Part shown: piece after piece, positions 17,650 to 26,593 of the stretch
How positions within the stretch are numbered: the first letter of the stretch is position 1
Layout of the letters: each line of letters opens with the position of its first letter
NCBI RefSeq assembly: GCF_002869765.1
Contig: NZ_PNOR01000038.1
Span: forward strand, 1 to 36,274
Length of the DNA: 36,274 bases
Direction of reading: 5' to 3'
From: Deinococcus planocerae
GTDB taxonomy: Bacteria; Deinococcota; Deinococci; Deinococcales; Deinococcaceae
Notes under the pieces: model-generated
What the model was told of the DNA's origin: nothing
The model's input: only the letters and a program-made list of their open reading frames with translations
Database searches by the model: none
Program-made: the position numbers and the translations under genes

Positions 17650-18342
17650 TCACGGGCTCGGCCCCCCCGCGCCCTGCGGCACGAGGCCCGCCTCCACGAT
17701 GCCGAACTCCTGCACCCGGCCCCGGGAGTCGAGCCCGAAGATCAGCGTCCAGCCCTCTCGCGGGCCGCGCTCGAAGGTGGCCGTGCGGGTGTAGTAGGTC
17801 AGGCCACCTCCCCGCGTCACCCGCTCGCCGAGCACCCGCGTCTCGGCCCCGTAGGCTTCCAGGCCGCTGCGGCGGTACGCCCGGAAGTCGGCGAAGTCGC
17901 GCCAGTCGGCGCGCACGGCGGGCAGGAATGCCGCCCACACCTCCTCCAGCCGCTCGCTGTACAGCAGCCCGGTCAGCTCCCGGCCCCGGGCGAGGGGGTC
18001 GAGCGTGGGCGCGGGGGCTGGAGTGGGCGGCGCCGCGACCGCTGGGGCCTGCGGCGAGACGGGCCGCGCGGGAACGACCGGCGGCTCGGCGGGCACCGGC
18101 GCCGGAGTGGCCTGGACGGGCGCCGGGGGAGGGGAGGGCGCCGCGTCCGGGGGGGTGGGGGCGGGGTGGGGCGGGGCGTTCGGTGCCTCCCGTACCGGGG
18201 CGGGGGCCGCCGCGACCACCGTTCCTGGGGAGGCCTCGGCGGCGGCGGGCCGCACGAGCAGGCTCTGGGCTCCATACAAGACGGCGGGCGTCAGCACGAC
18301 CAGCGCCGCGCCGACGAACAGGCCCTCCTCCGTGCGATTCAT
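17650..18342 (-). CDS. Membrane-anchored proline/alanine-rich protein with small C-terminal domain
   Basis: The 230-residue product has one N-terminal membrane helix (GLFVGAALVVLTPAVLYGA) after a short cytoplasmic start. A Pro/Ala/Val-rich linker of about 100 residues follows, and a C-terminal domain starts near residue 118 (RGRELTGLLYSERLEEVWAAF ... GWTLIFGLDSRGRVQEFGI). The C-terminal pattern, a helix pair then a GWTLxFGLDxxGRVxxFG strand pair, resembles DUF3887-type small domains. The layout suggests an anchored protein that reaches across the cell wall or periplasm. ATG 18342 has GGAGG in front. The function is unknown. Confidence 0.75.
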   Translation of the reverse strand: MNRTEEGLFVGAALVVLTPAVLYGAQSLLVRPAAAEASPGTVVAAAPAPVREAPNAPPHPAPTPPDAAPSPPPAPVQATPAPVPAEPPVVPARPVSPQAPAVAAPPTPAPAPTLDPLARGRELTGLLYSERLEEVWAAFLPAVRADWRDFADFRAYRRSGLEAYGAETRVLGERVTRGGGLTYYTRTATFERGPREGWTLIFGLDSRGRVQEFGIVEAGLVPQGAGGPSP

Positions 18343-18413
18343 CCCCACCTCCGTGATGGGCCCCGTTATAGGTCAGGCCGGGAGAGGAAAATGCGACCCG
18401 GTACCGCTCGGCC

Positions 18414-19442
18414 CTACAGCTCCACGGGGAGGCCGCTGCGCGCGCTCTCGTAGCCGCCGAGCACCAGCCGCACGCTCTCTCGCCCGTCCTCGCCGGTGCA
18501 GATCACGGGCCTTCCCTCACGCACCGACGCGACGAAGTGCCCTACGCTGCGGACGTGCGCGTTCCCCGGGTTCGCCGCGTCGTACCACGTCTCGTCGCCC
18601 TCGCCCCAGCCTCCGAAGTCGAAGGTCCGGTGGAGGTGGCGCAGCCGCGGCTTGCCGAGCCGGTTGCTGCACTCCAGCGCCCCCGCCGTGCCGTACACCG
18701 CGAAGCTCTCCTCCCACCCGGTCGCGGTCCACGCGGTCTCCACGCTCGCCAGCGCCCCGCTTTCGAACTCCAGGTTGGCGACGGCGGTGTCCTCCACCTC
18801 GATGTCGAACTTTAGCGTGTTCATGCGGGCGAACACGGCGCGCACCTCGCCCCCCAGGTAACGCGCGAGGTCCATCAGATGACAGCCGTTGTCGAGCAGG
18901 GTGCCGCCGCCGCTCGCCGCCAGGCTCCCAAAAGCCCCCCGCACCTCGGGCGCCCCGCCCCAGTCGTGGGCCTGCCGCAGCCGCATGAAGGTCACCCGCC
19001 CGATCCGCCCCTCGTCGATGAGGCGCTTGGCCGTCTCCACCAGCGGGTTCGAGCGCAGGTGGTGGTTCGTCTGGAGGACCACCCCCGCCTCCCGCGCCGC
19101 CGTGATCATCGCGTCGCAGGCGGCGAGGTCCAGAGAGAGTGGCTTCTCGCACAGGACGTGGATGCCCCGCCCCAGGGCGGCGAGCGCGGCGGGCGCGTGG
19201 AAGGCGTTCGGCGTGCAGATGCTCACCGCCTGGATGGCCTCGCGCTCGAGCATCGCCTCGAAGTCCGCGTAGCCGCGCGCCTGCCACTCCTCCTCGCGCC
19301 TCAGGCGGGTCGCCTCGCTGGGGTCGGCGAAGGCCACCACGTTCGCCCCCGCCAGCCGGTAGCCCTCGTAATGCCGCGACGAGATCGCCCCCGCCCCGAT
19401 GATGCCGACGTTCAGGACCTGGGTCCCCGGGAGCTGGGTCAT
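18414..19442 (-). CDS. Gfo/Idh/MocA-family dehydrogenase (ThuB-like)
   Basis: This 342-residue NAD(P)-dependent sugar dehydrogenase has an N-terminal Rossmann motif ([20 protein letters not shown], GxGxxx), the family signature [13 protein letters not shown] near 97, [17 protein letters not shown] and the C-terminal [13 protein letters not shown] with the conserved Asp and His. These enzymes oxidise hydroxyl groups of sugars or cyclitols. The gene overlaps thuA by four bases (ATGA), so the two make a translationally coupled pair. In rhizobia the thuA/thuB pair oxidises disaccharides such as trehalose to 3-keto forms. A disaccharide role is plausible here because a sugar-binding protein and alpha-glucosidase precede it, but the substrate is not proven. 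Confidence 0.88.
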   Translation of the reverse strand: MTQLPGTQVLNVGIIGAGAISSRHYEGYRLAGANVVAFADPSEATRLRREEEWQARGYADFEAMLEREAIQAVSICTPNAFHAPAALAALGRGIHVLCEKPLSLDLAACDAMITAAREAGVVLQTNHHLRSNPLVETAKRLIDEGRIGRVTFMRLRQAHDWGGAPEVRGAFGSLAASGGGTLLDNGCHLMDLARYLGGEVRAVFARMNTLKFDIEVEDTAVANLEFESGALASVETAWTATGWEESFAVYGTAGALECSNRLGKPRLRHLHRTFDFGGWGEGDETWYDAANPGNAHVRSVGHFVASVREGRPVICTGEDGRESVRLVLGGYESARSGLPVEL

Positions 19443-20200
19443 GCGCCCTCTCCCGCCCGCTCGGGCAGCCCACGTTCGGGCAACACTTCGAGGGGCCGAC
19501 GGTTCCCGAAGGCGCGGGGGGCACTCGCCGTCGGCGCCGCCCAACGCGCCCCGTTGGCGATCACCCGCAGCACGCCCTCGTGGTGGTAGGTCGGGTAGGT
19601 CTCGTGCCCGGGCCGGAAGTAGAAGATCTTCCCGCTCCCGCGCGTGAAGGTGCAGCCCGACCGGAAGACCTCGCCCCCGGTGAACCAGCTCACGAAGATC
19701 AGCTCGTCGGGCGCGGGAATGTCGAAGTGCTCGCCGTACATCTCCTCGGCGGGCAGTTCCAGGTATTCGCCGACGCCCTGCGCGATGGGGTGCGCGGGGT
19801 TGACGACCCACAGCCGCTCCTTGTCGGTCGCCTCGCGCCACTTCAGGTCGCAGCTCGTGCCCATCAGCCGCTTGAAGGGCTTGCTGAAGTGCCCCGAGTG
19901 CAGCACGATGAGGCCCATCCCGTCCCACACCCGGTCCACCACCCGGTCCACCACCTCGTCCTGTACGGCCCCGTGCGCCTTGTGCCCCCACCAGACGAGC
20001 ACGTCGGTGGAGTCCAGCACCTCCCGGGTCAGGCCGTGCTCGGGCTCGTCGAGGGTGGCGGTGCGGACCTCCCCGAGACCCTGGGCGCGCAAGCCCTCGG
20101 CGATGGCCCCGTGGATGCCCCCCGGATAGATTGCCCGGACGGCGGGATTCTCGTGCTCGTGGCGAAACTCGTTCCAGATGGTGACGCGTGGCTGGGTCAT
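19439..20200 (-). CDS. ThuA-family protein (sugar catabolism)
   Basis: The 253-residue product matches ThuA proteins: [20 protein letters not shown] at the start (residues 6-25), [30 protein letters not shown] near 88-104, [19 protein letters not shown] near 125-143, [26 protein letters not shown] in the middle and [25 protein letters not shown] near the end. The fold is related to class I glutamine amidotransferases, without the amidotransferase Cys. ThuA works with a Gfo/Idh/MocA dehydrogenase in disaccharide (trehalose) catabolism. The dehydrogenase gene starts inside its stop codon. The start ATG 20200 has AAGGA upstream. Confidence 0.88.
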   Translation of the reverse strand: MTQPRVTIWNEFRHEHENPAVRAIYPGGIHGAIAEGLRAQGLGEVRTATLDEPEHGLTREVLDSTDVLVWWGHKAHGAVQDEVVDRVVDRVWDGMGLIVLHSGHFSKPFKRLMGTSCDLKWREATDKERLWVVNPAHPIAQGVGEYLELPAEEMYGEHFDIPAPDELIFVSWFTGGEVFRSGCTFTRGSGKIFYFRPGHETYPTYHHEGVLRVIANGARWAAPTASAPRAFGNRRPLEVLPERGLPERAGEGA

Positions 20201-20351
20201 GGGAGTCGTCCTTGCGGGAAGTGGGGGCGGGGAGTGGGAGTAGAGGGGCGAAGAAAGGCCGCAGCGAGTCTAAACGACGTTGCCCACGGGGGCGAGTTCC
20301 CCGGACGCACGGAGCCGCTGGGCCAGGTGCCCGCGCGGCGAAAAAGCGGAA

Positions 20352-20375
20352 GAAAGGCAGACCGGCTGGCCTGCC
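20352..20375 (-). terminator. Candidate terminator after the sugar-binding protein gene
   Basis: On the minus strand GGCAG and CTGCC form a short stem with CCGG inside its loop, followed by TTTCTTCC and, further on, TTTTT. It starts 24 bases after the stop of the binding protein. If real, thuA and its partner are mostly transcribed from their own promoter. Confidence 0.45.
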
Positions 20376-20398
20376 CTTCCCGCGTTGCCGGGGTGAGC

Positions 20399-21661
20399 CT
20401 ACCAGCCGCGCCCCTTGATGCGGGCGAGTTCGGTGGAGAGTTGGGTGACCGCCGCCTGCCCCGTGGCCTTGCGGTTAAGCACGCTGCTGGCGGCGTTGGC
20501 AAAGGCCTGCGAGACCTGATTGTATTTCCCCTTGGTCGGGCCCGAGGGGCGGGCCACGGCGTTCGTGAACACGCCCAGCAGGCTCCCGAAGAAGGGGTTG
20601 GCCTTCAGGACCTCGGGGTCCTTGTAGAGCGCTTGCAGGGTGGGGTTGAAGGAGGCGCCCGGCACGGTGGCGCGAATCTTCTGCTCCTGCGGGCCGGTGA
20701 GGTAACGGATCAGGTCGATGGCCGCCGCCTGGTTCTTCGAGTAGCCGTTCACGCCGAGGTTCCAGCCGCCGAGGGTGGCGGCGGCCCTGCCCCCCGGCCC
20801 GGCGGGCAGGGCCGCCACGCCGATCTTGCCCCTCACCCGGGAGTCGGCGCTTTGCCCGAGCGCCCAGGCGTACGGCCAGTTGCGCATAAAGGCGGCGTTG
20901 CCGGACTGGAAGACGCCGCGTGCCTGCTCCTCGTCGTACGCGATCACCCCGGCGGGAGTGATGTCACGAATCCAGCTCGCGGCAGTACCCAGCGCCTGGG
21001 CGGCCCTGGGGTTGTTGACGGTGATCTTGCCGCTGTCGTCGACGATGGTGCCGCCCCCGAAGGCGGCGACCCACTCCAGCGCGTTGCAGGTCAGGCTCTC
21101 TCCGTTGCGGCCCTGGAAGACGAACCCCGTGAAGGCCTTGCTCGTCTTGCGCTCGCCCGCCTGAATCTTCCTCGCCATGGTGACCAGTTCGGCCCAGGTC
21201 CTGGGAGGGGCGTTGTAGCCGTACTTCTTCAGGAGGTCCGTGCGGTAGTACAGCAGGCCCGCGTCCGTCCACCAGGGGACGGCGACAAGTTTGCCGTTCA
21301 CGGTGTTCGCGTCGACGATGCCCTTGAAGTGCCCGCTGAGTTCAGAGGCGGGAACCTTGCCCTTCAGGTCCACGAGCTGGTCCGAGAGCAGGCCCGGCCA
21401 CACGATGTCGAGCAGGTATACGTCGATGTCAGGGCTCTTGGCGGCGAGCTGTTGCTGGATCAGGCCGAGGTGGTCGGTGGAGTTGTTGGGACTCTCGAAG
21501 AACTTGGCCGTGTTGCCGGTCTTCTTGGCCCAGCGGTTCACGCCCTCCTTGCACAGGTCGTAGCCGGGGCCCGCCCCACAGTCGATGGTCACGGTGACGG
21601 CTCCCGCCTGGGCGGCGAGGGCGGCGGCGGTGAGGCTCGCGGTCAGAAGCAGCTTCTTCAT
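20399..21661 (-). CDS. Sugar ABC transporter substrate-binding protein
   Basis: The 420-residue product has a signal peptide ([21 protein letters not shown]) and the layout of family 1 extracellular sugar-binding proteins, close to Thermus/Deinococcus trehalose/maltose-binding proteins. Visible are [33 protein letters not shown] near 60-95, [27 protein letters not shown] (hinge and binding-site region), [22 protein letters not shown], and [25 protein letters not shown]. No lipobox cysteine follows the signal, so it is periplasmic or secreted. The permease and ATPase of this transporter are absent from the window, so it must share those of another locus. It follows the alpha-glucosidase by 117 bases on the same strand. 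Confidence 0.9.
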   Translation of the reverse strand: MKKLLLTASLTAAALAAQAGAVTVTIDCGAGPGYDLCKEGVNRWAKKTGNTAKFFESPNNSTDHLGLIQQQLAAKSPDIDVYLLDIVWPGLLSDQLVDLKGKVPASELSGHFKGIVDANTVNGKLVAVPWWTDAGLLYYRTDLLKKYGYNAPPRTWAELVTMARKIQAGERKTSKAFTGFVFQGRNGESLTCNALEWVAAFGGGTIVDDSGKITVNNPRAAQALGTAASWIRDITPAGVIAYDEEQARGVFQSGNAAFMRNWPYAWALGQSADSRVRGKIGVAALPAGPGGRAAATLGGWNLGVNGYSKNQAAAIDLIRYLTGPQEQKIRATVPGASFNPTLQALYKDPEVLKANPFFGSLLGVFTNAVARPSGPTKGKYNQVSQAFANAASSVLNRKATGQAAVTQLSTELARIKGRGW

Positions 21662-21778
21662 GGTTCCTCCGGATGGGGAGAGAGGCGGGCGGAGCGGGAC
21701 ACTCGGCGGATTCCGGGCACGGGGCACCTCCTGCAAGACGTGGGCGGGAGCGTCACGAACCCCGGGGAGTGGGCTGGG

Positions 21779-23476
21779 TCAGGCGCTCACCTCCTCTCCC
21801 GGGGTGAGGTACACCCGCGCCTCGTAGGGGCGAAGGGTCAGGCACTGTTCCGGCCCCCCCGGCGCCGCGTAGTTCGCCAGGAGCAGCCGCGTGGAGGGCG
21901 AGGGGGGGGAGTCGAGCGGCCAGGCGAGCCTCACCGTCTCCCGGCTGAAGTTCAGCAGGACGAGGAGCTGTTCGCCCCCGGTCGTCCGCGTGTAGGCGTA
22001 CACCGTGGGGTGGTCGGGCAGCAGGAGGTCGTACCGGCCCTCCACGATCACCGGGTACGTGCGCCGCAGCCGGATCAGGTCGCGGAGGTACCAGAAGACC
22101 GAGTTCGGGTCACGCAGCGCCGCCTCGACGTTGATCTCCGTGTGGTTGGGGTTGACGCCGATCCAGGGGATGCCCGTGGTGAAGCCCGCGTTGGGGGAGG
22201 CGTCCCACTGCATCGGCGTGCGGGCGTTGTCGCGGCCCTTGGCGTGGATCAGGGCGAGCGTCTCCTCCGGGGAGTGGCCGCCCTCGGTCACCCGCTCCCG
22301 GTAGAAGTTCAGGGTGTCCACGTCGCGGTAGGCCTCGATGGAAGGAAAGCGCACGTTCGTCATGCCGATCTCGTCGCCCTGGTAGACGTAGGGGGTGCCC
22401 TCCAGCGTGTGCAGGAAGGTGGCGAGGAGCTTGGCGGACGCCACGCGGTGCTCCCCGTCGTCCCCGAAGCGCGAGACCATCCGGGGCACGTCGTGGTTGG
22501 AGAGGTAGAGGCTGTTCCACCCCTGGCCGTGCAGGGCGCGCTGCCAGCGGGTCGTGACCTCCCGCAGCTCGGCGAGGCTCCACGGCACGTGCGTCCACCT
22601 CGGCGTGGGGTGCCCCGGGTCCTTGTCGAGCGCCATGTGGTCGAACTGGAAGATCATGCTCAGCACGCCCTGCGCCGCGTCCGTGTACGCGAGGCCGAGT
22701 TCGGGGCTGACCCCCGGCGTCTCCCCGACGGTGAGCACGTCGTACCCCGACAGGACCCGATCTTTCATCTCCCGCAGGTAGGCGAACAGGCGCGGCCCGT
22801 TGAGGAAGTGTTCCTCCGCGAGGGGGTGGTCGCCCCGCGCGGTCCCCTCGGGGAAGTCGGGCGCCTTGGAGAGCATGTTGATGGTGTCCATCCGAAAGCC
22901 GTCCACGCCCTTGTCGAGCCAGAAGCGCATCAGGTCGTGGACCTCCTCGCGCACCCGGGGGTTTTCCCAGTTCAGGTCGGGCTGCCGCTCGGAGAAGAGG
23001 TGGAGGAAATACTCGTCCGTCCGCGGGTCGTACTTCCACGCCGAGCCGCCGAAGTGCGAGCCCCAGTTGTTCGGTGGCCCGCCGCCTTTGCCCGGTCGCC
23101 AGAGGTAGAAGTCGCGGTAGGGGTTGTCCTTCGAGCGGCGCGACTCCACGAACCAGGGGTGCTCGTCCGAGGTGTGGTTCACCACGAGGTCCATCACCAG
23201 CCGCATCCCGCGCGCGTGCAATCCGGCGAGCAGGGCGTCGAAGTCCGCCATCGTGCCGAACTCGGGCTGGATGCCCCGGTAGTCACTGATGTCGTAGCCG
23301 CCGTCGTCGTTCGGGGACGGGTAGACTGGGCACAGCCAGATCACGTCCACCCCGAGCGTGTGCAGGTAGTCGAGCCTCGCCGTGATACCGCGCAGGTCGC
23401 CCACCCCGTCGCCGTCGGTGTCGAGGAAACTGCGGGGGTAGATCTGGTAGACGACGCTCTGTTTCCACCACGCCAT
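21779..23476 (-). CDS. GH13 alpha-glucosidase
   Basis: This 565-residue glycoside hydrolase has all GH13 regions: MDLVVNHTSDEH (95-106), GFRMDTINML with the nucleophile Asp197, VLTVGETPG with the acid/base Glu252, and SNHDVPR with Asp329, plus the DGDGVGDLRGI and PVYPSPNDDGGYDISDY pieces of the oligo-1,6-glucosidase/alpha-glucosidase subfamily. The residue after the nucleophile is Thr (Asp-Thr), where alpha-1,6 enzymes have Val; this favours alpha-1,4 bonds such as those of maltose and malto-oligosaccharides. The enzyme has no signal peptide and is cytoplasmic. ATG 23476 has AAGGAG. A LacI-type operator lies 13-28 bases upstream of the start. Confidence 0.93.
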   Translation of the reverse strand: MAWWKQSVVYQIYPRSFLDTDGDGVGDLRGITARLDYLHTLGVDVIWLCPVYPSPNDDGGYDISDYRGIQPEFGTMADFDALLAGLHARGMRLVMDLVVNHTSDEHPWFVESRRSKDNPYRDFYLWRPGKGGGPPNNWGSHFGGSAWKYDPRTDEYFLHLFSERQPDLNWENPRVREEVHDLMRFWLDKGVDGFRMDTINMLSKAPDFPEGTARGDHPLAEEHFLNGPRLFAYLREMKDRVLSGYDVLTVGETPGVSPELGLAYTDAAQGVLSMIFQFDHMALDKDPGHPTPRWTHVPWSLAELREVTTRWQRALHGQGWNSLYLSNHDVPRMVSRFGDDGEHRVASAKLLATFLHTLEGTPYVYQGDEIGMTNVRFPSIEAYRDVDTLNFYRERVTEGGHSPEETLALIHAKGRDNARTPMQWDASPNAGFTTGIPWIGVNPNHTEINVEAALRDPNSVFWYLRDLIRLRRTYPVIVEGRYDLLLPDHPTVYAYTRTTGGEQLLVLLNFSRETVRLAWPLDSPPSPSTRLLLANYAAPGGPEQCLTLRPYEARVYLTPGEEVSA

Positions 23477-23488
23477 GCGGGACTCCTT

Positions 23489-23504
23489 CTGTAAACGCTT
23501 ACAG
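23489..23504. promoter_or_regulatory. LacI-type operator upstream of the alpha-glucosidase gene
   Basis: CTGTAAACGCTTACAG is a near-perfect 16-bp palindrome with the central CG step and TGTAA/TTACA arms typical of LacI-family operators. It is the exact reverse complement of the site at 24545-24560. It lies in the 49-base gap between the regulator's stop and the glucosidase start, close to the ribosome-binding site, so binding would block start or passage of transcription. Confidence 0.88.
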
Positions 23505-23525
23505 GTACGGGCAAAAAGGGCGGGC

Positions 23526-24533
23526 CTAGACCCTGCGCACGCTCTGCCGCTCCACGATGGTGGTGGGGAAGATCGCGTGCCCCCCGAGCGGTTGGACGCC
23601 CTGGATGTGATCGAGGAGCATCGTCGCCGCGCGGCGCCCCATGCCGTACAGGGGCTGACGCACGGTGGTCAGCGGCGGCAGGCTCATCTCGGCGAGGGGA
23701 AGGTCGTCGAAGCCCATGACGCTGAGGTCGTCGGGCACCCGCAACCCCCGCTTGAAGGCGGCGGACATGACCCCCAGGGCGAGCTCGTCGCTGCTGGCGA
23801 AGACGGCGGTGAGGCCCTGCGCCTGCCCCAGCAGGGCCGCGCCGCCCGTCTGCCCGTCCCGGAAGGCGAAGCCCCCCAGGCACAGCACCCGCCCCGGCTC
23901 CACCACGAGGCCGTGGTCGCGGTGCGCCTCGTGGAAGCCCGAAAGGCGGCTACTTTGCTCGGGCGTCTCGTGCGGGCCGCCGTAGAGCATCCCGATCCGC
24001 TCGTGGCCCTGGCCGATCAGGTACGAGGTCGCCGCGTAGGCGGCCTGGCGGTCGTCGCAGCGGATGGTGGGGGTCCCGGGCCGCGCGCTCTCGCCCGACA
24101 GGACGACGAGCGGGAGGCGCAGCCGCCCGATGAACTCCGCGTACTCGCCCCGCAGCACCTCGCTGGCGAAGATCAGGCCGTCCACCCGCTTCTCGGCGAG
24201 GAGTTGCAGGTATCCCAGCGTGCGCTCGTGGTCGCCGCCCGTCCGGCCCACGATCACGCTGAAGCCGCGCCCCTGCGCCGCGTCCTCCACCCCGCCGAGC
24301 ACCGTGCCCGAGAACATGTCCGACACCTTGGGAAAGAGGATCGCCAGCGTCTTCGTCTGGGCGCTCATCAGGCTCCGGGCGACCGCGTTGGGCTTGTAGT
24401 TCAGCTCCTGCACGGCGCCGAGCACCGCGGCCCTCGTCTCCTCCGCCACCCAGTGCCTCCCGTTCAGGACCCGCGAAACCGTCGCGGTCGAGACGTTCGC
24501 ACGCCTCGCCACGTCCCTAATCGTCGGTTCCAT
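23526..24533 (-). CDS. LacI-family transcriptional regulator
   Basis: The 335-residue product begins with a LacI helix-turn-helix (TIRDVARRANVSTATVSRVLNG, residues 4-25) and the hinge helix motif KPNAVARSLMSAQTKTLAILFP. The effector domain resembles periplasmic binding proteins: VDGLIFASEVL, PLVVLSGESARPG, AVFASSDELALGVMSAAFKRGLRVPDDLSVMGFDDLP and the C-terminal TTVRQPLYGMG. It is a sugar-responsive repressor, most likely of maltose or alpha-glucosides given the glucosidase next to it. Two identical operators lie before itself and before the glucosidase, so autoregulation is expected. It has little ribosome-binding sequence and is probably weakly translated. Confidence 0.95.
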   Translation of the reverse strand: MEPTIRDVARRANVSTATVSRVLNGRHWVAEETRAAVLGAVQELNYKPNAVARSLMSAQTKTLAILFPKVSDMFSGTVLGGVEDAAQGRGFSVIVGRTGGDHERTLGYLQLLAEKRVDGLIFASEVLRGEYAEFIGRLRLPLVVLSGESARPGTPTIRCDDRQAAYAATSYLIGQGHERIGMLYGGPHETPEQSSRLSGFHEAHRDHGLVVEPGRVLCLGGFAFRDGQTGGAALLGQAQGLTAVFASSDELALGVMSAAFKRGLRVPDDLSVMGFDDLPLAEMSLPPLTTVRQPLYGMGRRAATMLLDHIQGVQPLGGHAIFPTTIVERQSVRRV

Positions 24534-24543
24534 CGGTTCTCGA

Positions 24544-24573
24544 ACTGTAAGCGTTTACAGGCGAGGGTGTCAA
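24544..24573 (-). promoter_or_regulatory. lacI-type gene promoter
   Basis: On the minus strand TTGACA (24568-24573) is followed 18 bases later by TACAGT (24544-24549), a good sigma70-type pair. The -10 box ends 10 bases before the ATG, so the leader is very short. The LacI operator covers the spacer and the -10 box, so repressor and polymerase cannot bind together. Confidence 0.8.
24545..24560. promoter_or_regulatory. LacI-type operator inside the regulator's promoter
   Basis: CTGTAAGCGTTTACAG is identical, in reverse orientation, to the site at 23489-23504. Its place between and over the -35 and -10 boxes of the regulator's own gene indicates direct autorepression. It is also 70-86 bases before the start of the divergent siderophore operon, but its distance from that operon's promoter makes control there less likely. 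Confidence 0.9.
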
Positions 24574-24589
24574 GCCAAGCCGCCACGGC

Positions 24590-24623
24590 TAATCTTGACT
24601 AAATAGATCGGATTAACGAGTAT
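24590..24623 (+). promoter_or_regulatory. Promoter and dyad before the ferric-siderophore operon
   Basis: TTGACT (24595-24600) is separated by 17 bases from GAGTAT (24618-24623), whose end is 7 bases before ATG 24631, fitting a leaderless or near-leaderless start. An imperfect 26-bp dyad, TAATC....CTA/TAG....GATTA (24590-24615), covers the -35 box and spacer and may be the site of an iron-responsive repressor. It does not match a standard Fur or DtxR box. Confidence 0.5.
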
Positions 24624-24630
24624 GTGGCCC

Positions 24631-25581
24631 ATGAAGGCTCTCCTGACTTCCCTCGCCGCCCTGTCGCTCGCCGCCGCGTCGGCCCAAACCGTCACCCTGA
24701 AGCACGACGAGGGCACCGCGCAGGTGACGCGCGACCCCAAACGCCTCGTCGTGCTCGACGAGGGGGCGCTGGACATGATCTACGCCTTGGGGTTGGGCGA
24801 CCGGGTGGTGGGGCTGGGGAGCGCGGTCACCGGGCCCGACGGGCTGACGGCGGGGGGCTTTCTCAAGCCCGAGGTGCTCAGGACCGGCTTCCTGGCGCGC
24901 GGCAAGCTGAATAACCCCCGCTTCGTGGGAGGTTGGACCTCGCCCAACTTGGAGACGATCCTCTCGCTGAAGCCCGACCTGATCGTGCGCTCGACCTGGG
25001 AGGGCAACCAGAATTACGACAGGCTCAGCCGCATCGCCCCCACCGCCGGGTTCCGCGAGGACGCCCCGGGCTTCTGGCAGGGGAGCCTGCGCAACCTCGC
25101 CCGCGTCTTCGGGCGGCAGGTGCAGGCCGAGCGGGTGATCAAGCAGGCCGCCGACACCAACCGCGCCAACGCCCGCAGGCTCGCGGCGGCGGGCGTGTTC
25201 AGGAAGTACCCCAAGGTCGTGGTCGTCTCGCCCTTCACGGGGGGCAGCACCTGGCTCTACAACGAGGTCCGCCTCATCGACGACCTGCGCGCGCTGGGAT
25301 TCAAGGACGGCCTGAGGGCCCCCTCCACCACCCTGGGCGTCGGCGCCCAGATCAGCGACGAGGCTCTGCTGAACCTGGACAAGCAGACGCTGGTGGTCAT
25401 CATGCCGCCCGCCGGGCAGTACAACGGCGGCGACGCCTTCCTGAAGTCGGCGGTCGGGCAGCGCCTGAGGGGTCAGAGCGTGGTCTACAACCTGGAGGCG
25501 AACAGCCCGTGGTCGGGCCCTCTCGTCTCCATCCGCAATAGCAACGACGTGACCCGCCTGATCCTGGAGGCGGTGAAGTGA
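24631..25581 (+). CDS. Ferric-siderophore ABC transporter binding protein (first copy)
   Basis: The 316-residue product has a signal peptide ([19 protein letters not shown]) and a FecB/BtuF-type fold: [20 protein letters not shown] near 35-55, [21 protein letters not shown] (first lobe end), RIAPTAGF, a long connecting helix ([19 protein letters not shown]), then second-lobe [29 protein letters not shown]. It captures a ferric chelate outside the membrane and delivers it to the FecCD permease. The Deinococcus envelope is unusual, so periplasmic is a loose term. ATG 24631 begins the signal peptide; ATG 24622 would add MWP. It starts a six-gene operon. Confidence 0.88.
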   Translation: MKALLTSLAALSLAAASAQTVTLKHDEGTAQVTRDPKRLVVLDEGALDMIYALGLGDRVVGLGSAVTGPDGLTAGGFLKPEVLRTGFLARGKLNNPRFVGGWTSPNLETILSLKPDLIVRSTWEGNQNYDRLSRIAPTAGFREDAPGFWQGSLRNLARVFGRQVQAERVIKQAADTNRANARRLAAAGVFRKYPKVVVVSPFTGGSTWLYNEVRLIDDLRALGFKDGLRAPSTTLGVGAQISDEALLNLDKQTLVVIMPPAGQYNGGDAFLKSAVGQRLRGQSVVYNLEANSPWSGPLVSIRNSNDVTRLILEAVK

Positions 25582-25621
25582 GGAGGCTGGCAGGCGGGGC
25601 CCGCCCGGGGGTGACGGGGCG

Positions 25622-26593
25622 TTGAGTGAGCTGAAGACGCCCCCCGCCCGCCTTCCCCTGTGCGCGGACGCTTCCCGCGCCGCCGGGGAGGACCCCATCG
25701 GCACCGCCCCCCACTGGCAGGAGGTGACGGTCCTCGAACTGGGCGTGCCCGTGTGGGCGAGCCTGCGCAATGCCGAGGCCTGGACGAGCGAGCAGCGCGG
25801 CGTCTTCGAGGCCCTGCGCGGCAAGGTAGAGGCGAGCGGGGCGGGCTTCGGGTTGCTGATGGCCGCGCCGGAGCGATCCGGGGGGCCGTTGCGGGTCCGC
25901 CATCACGTGCGGGGGGCCGGAGGCTTCACCCGCCGCGACTACGAGTCCGACCTCCCCCAGACCGAGTGGGCGCGCGGGCTGACCGCCACCCTGCTGCATC
26001 CCGAAGGGCTCGTGGGCGGCGAGTGGGCCGAGGTCCCTGCTCCTTCCGGCTCCGACCACCACGTCTGCACGCACGGGACGGTGGACGCGGCCTGCGGCAA
26101 GTACGGGATGCCCGTCTACCACGGCCTGCGGCGGGAAGGGCACCGGGTCTGGCGCACCGGCCACTTCGGGGGCCACCGCTTCGCCGCGACGGCGGTGGAG
26201 TTGCCGTCCGGCCTCCTGTGGGCCCACCTGACGCCGGAGCTGGCGGGCCGAATCGCCCGGCGGGAGGTGCATCCGGCAGAGGTCGGGAAGCATCTGCGCG
26301 GCTTCGCGGGGTTGCCCGCCCCCGCCCAGGTGCTCGACCGGGAACTCCTCGCCCGCCACGGCTGGGACTGGCTGAACGCGGAGCGCACGGCCCGGGTGCA
26401 GACGGAGGAAGAAGGCATTCGGGTCACCCTGTCCTATACCTGGAACGGCGAGCGGGGCCACGCCAGCGCGCTCGTCCGGGAGGCCGAGCCCCTCCACCTC
26501 CCCGGGTCCAGCCACAGGGCCGACCTCGGCCCGGTGCGGCAGTACGCCGCCCCCGACGTGCAGATCGCTTACGGAGAGCCGAGCCCCGCTTGA
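25622..26593 (+). CDS. Sucrase/ferredoxin-like [2Fe-2S] protein, candidate ferric-siderophore reductase
   Basis: The 323-residue protein belongs to the sucrase/ferredoxin-like (Aim32) family. It has a thioredoxin-like fold: WASLRNAEAWTSEQRGVFEAL early, VCTHGTVDAACGKYGMPVY at 148-166 and TGHFGGHRFAATAVELPSG at 179-197. Cys149-x8-Cys158 and His181-x3-His185 match the Cys2His2 [2Fe-2S] ligand pattern of yeast Aim32, which suggests a Rieske-like cluster. Lying inside the siderophore operon, just before the permease, it is a natural candidate to reduce and free iron from the imported chelate, but that is an inference. The start is TTG 25622 with GGGGGTG upstream; the stop overlaps the next gene's TTG as TTGA. 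Confidence 0.8.
   Translation: MSELKTPPARLPLCADASRAAGEDPIGTAPHWQEVTVLELGVPVWASLRNAEAWTSEQRGVFEALRGKVEASGAGFGLLMAAPERSGGPLRVRHHVRGAGGFTRRDYESDLPQTEWARGLTATLLHPEGLVGGEWAEVPAPSGSDHHVCTHGTVDAACGKYGMPVYHGLRREGHRVWRTGHFGGHRFAATAVELPSGLLWAHLTPELAGRIARREVHPAEVGKHLRGFAGLPAPAQVLDRELLARHGWDWLNAERTARVQTEEEGIRVTLSYTWNGERGHASALVREAEPLHLPGSSHRADLGPVRQYAAPDVQIAYGEPSPA

Noticed and set aside
19580..23494. Plus-strand open frame of 1304 residues
   Set aside because: It runs antisense to the ThuA, binding-protein and GH13 genes, all of which have clear family motifs. The translation is Arg/Gly/Val/His-rich with no domain pattern, a usual effect of high GC at third positions.
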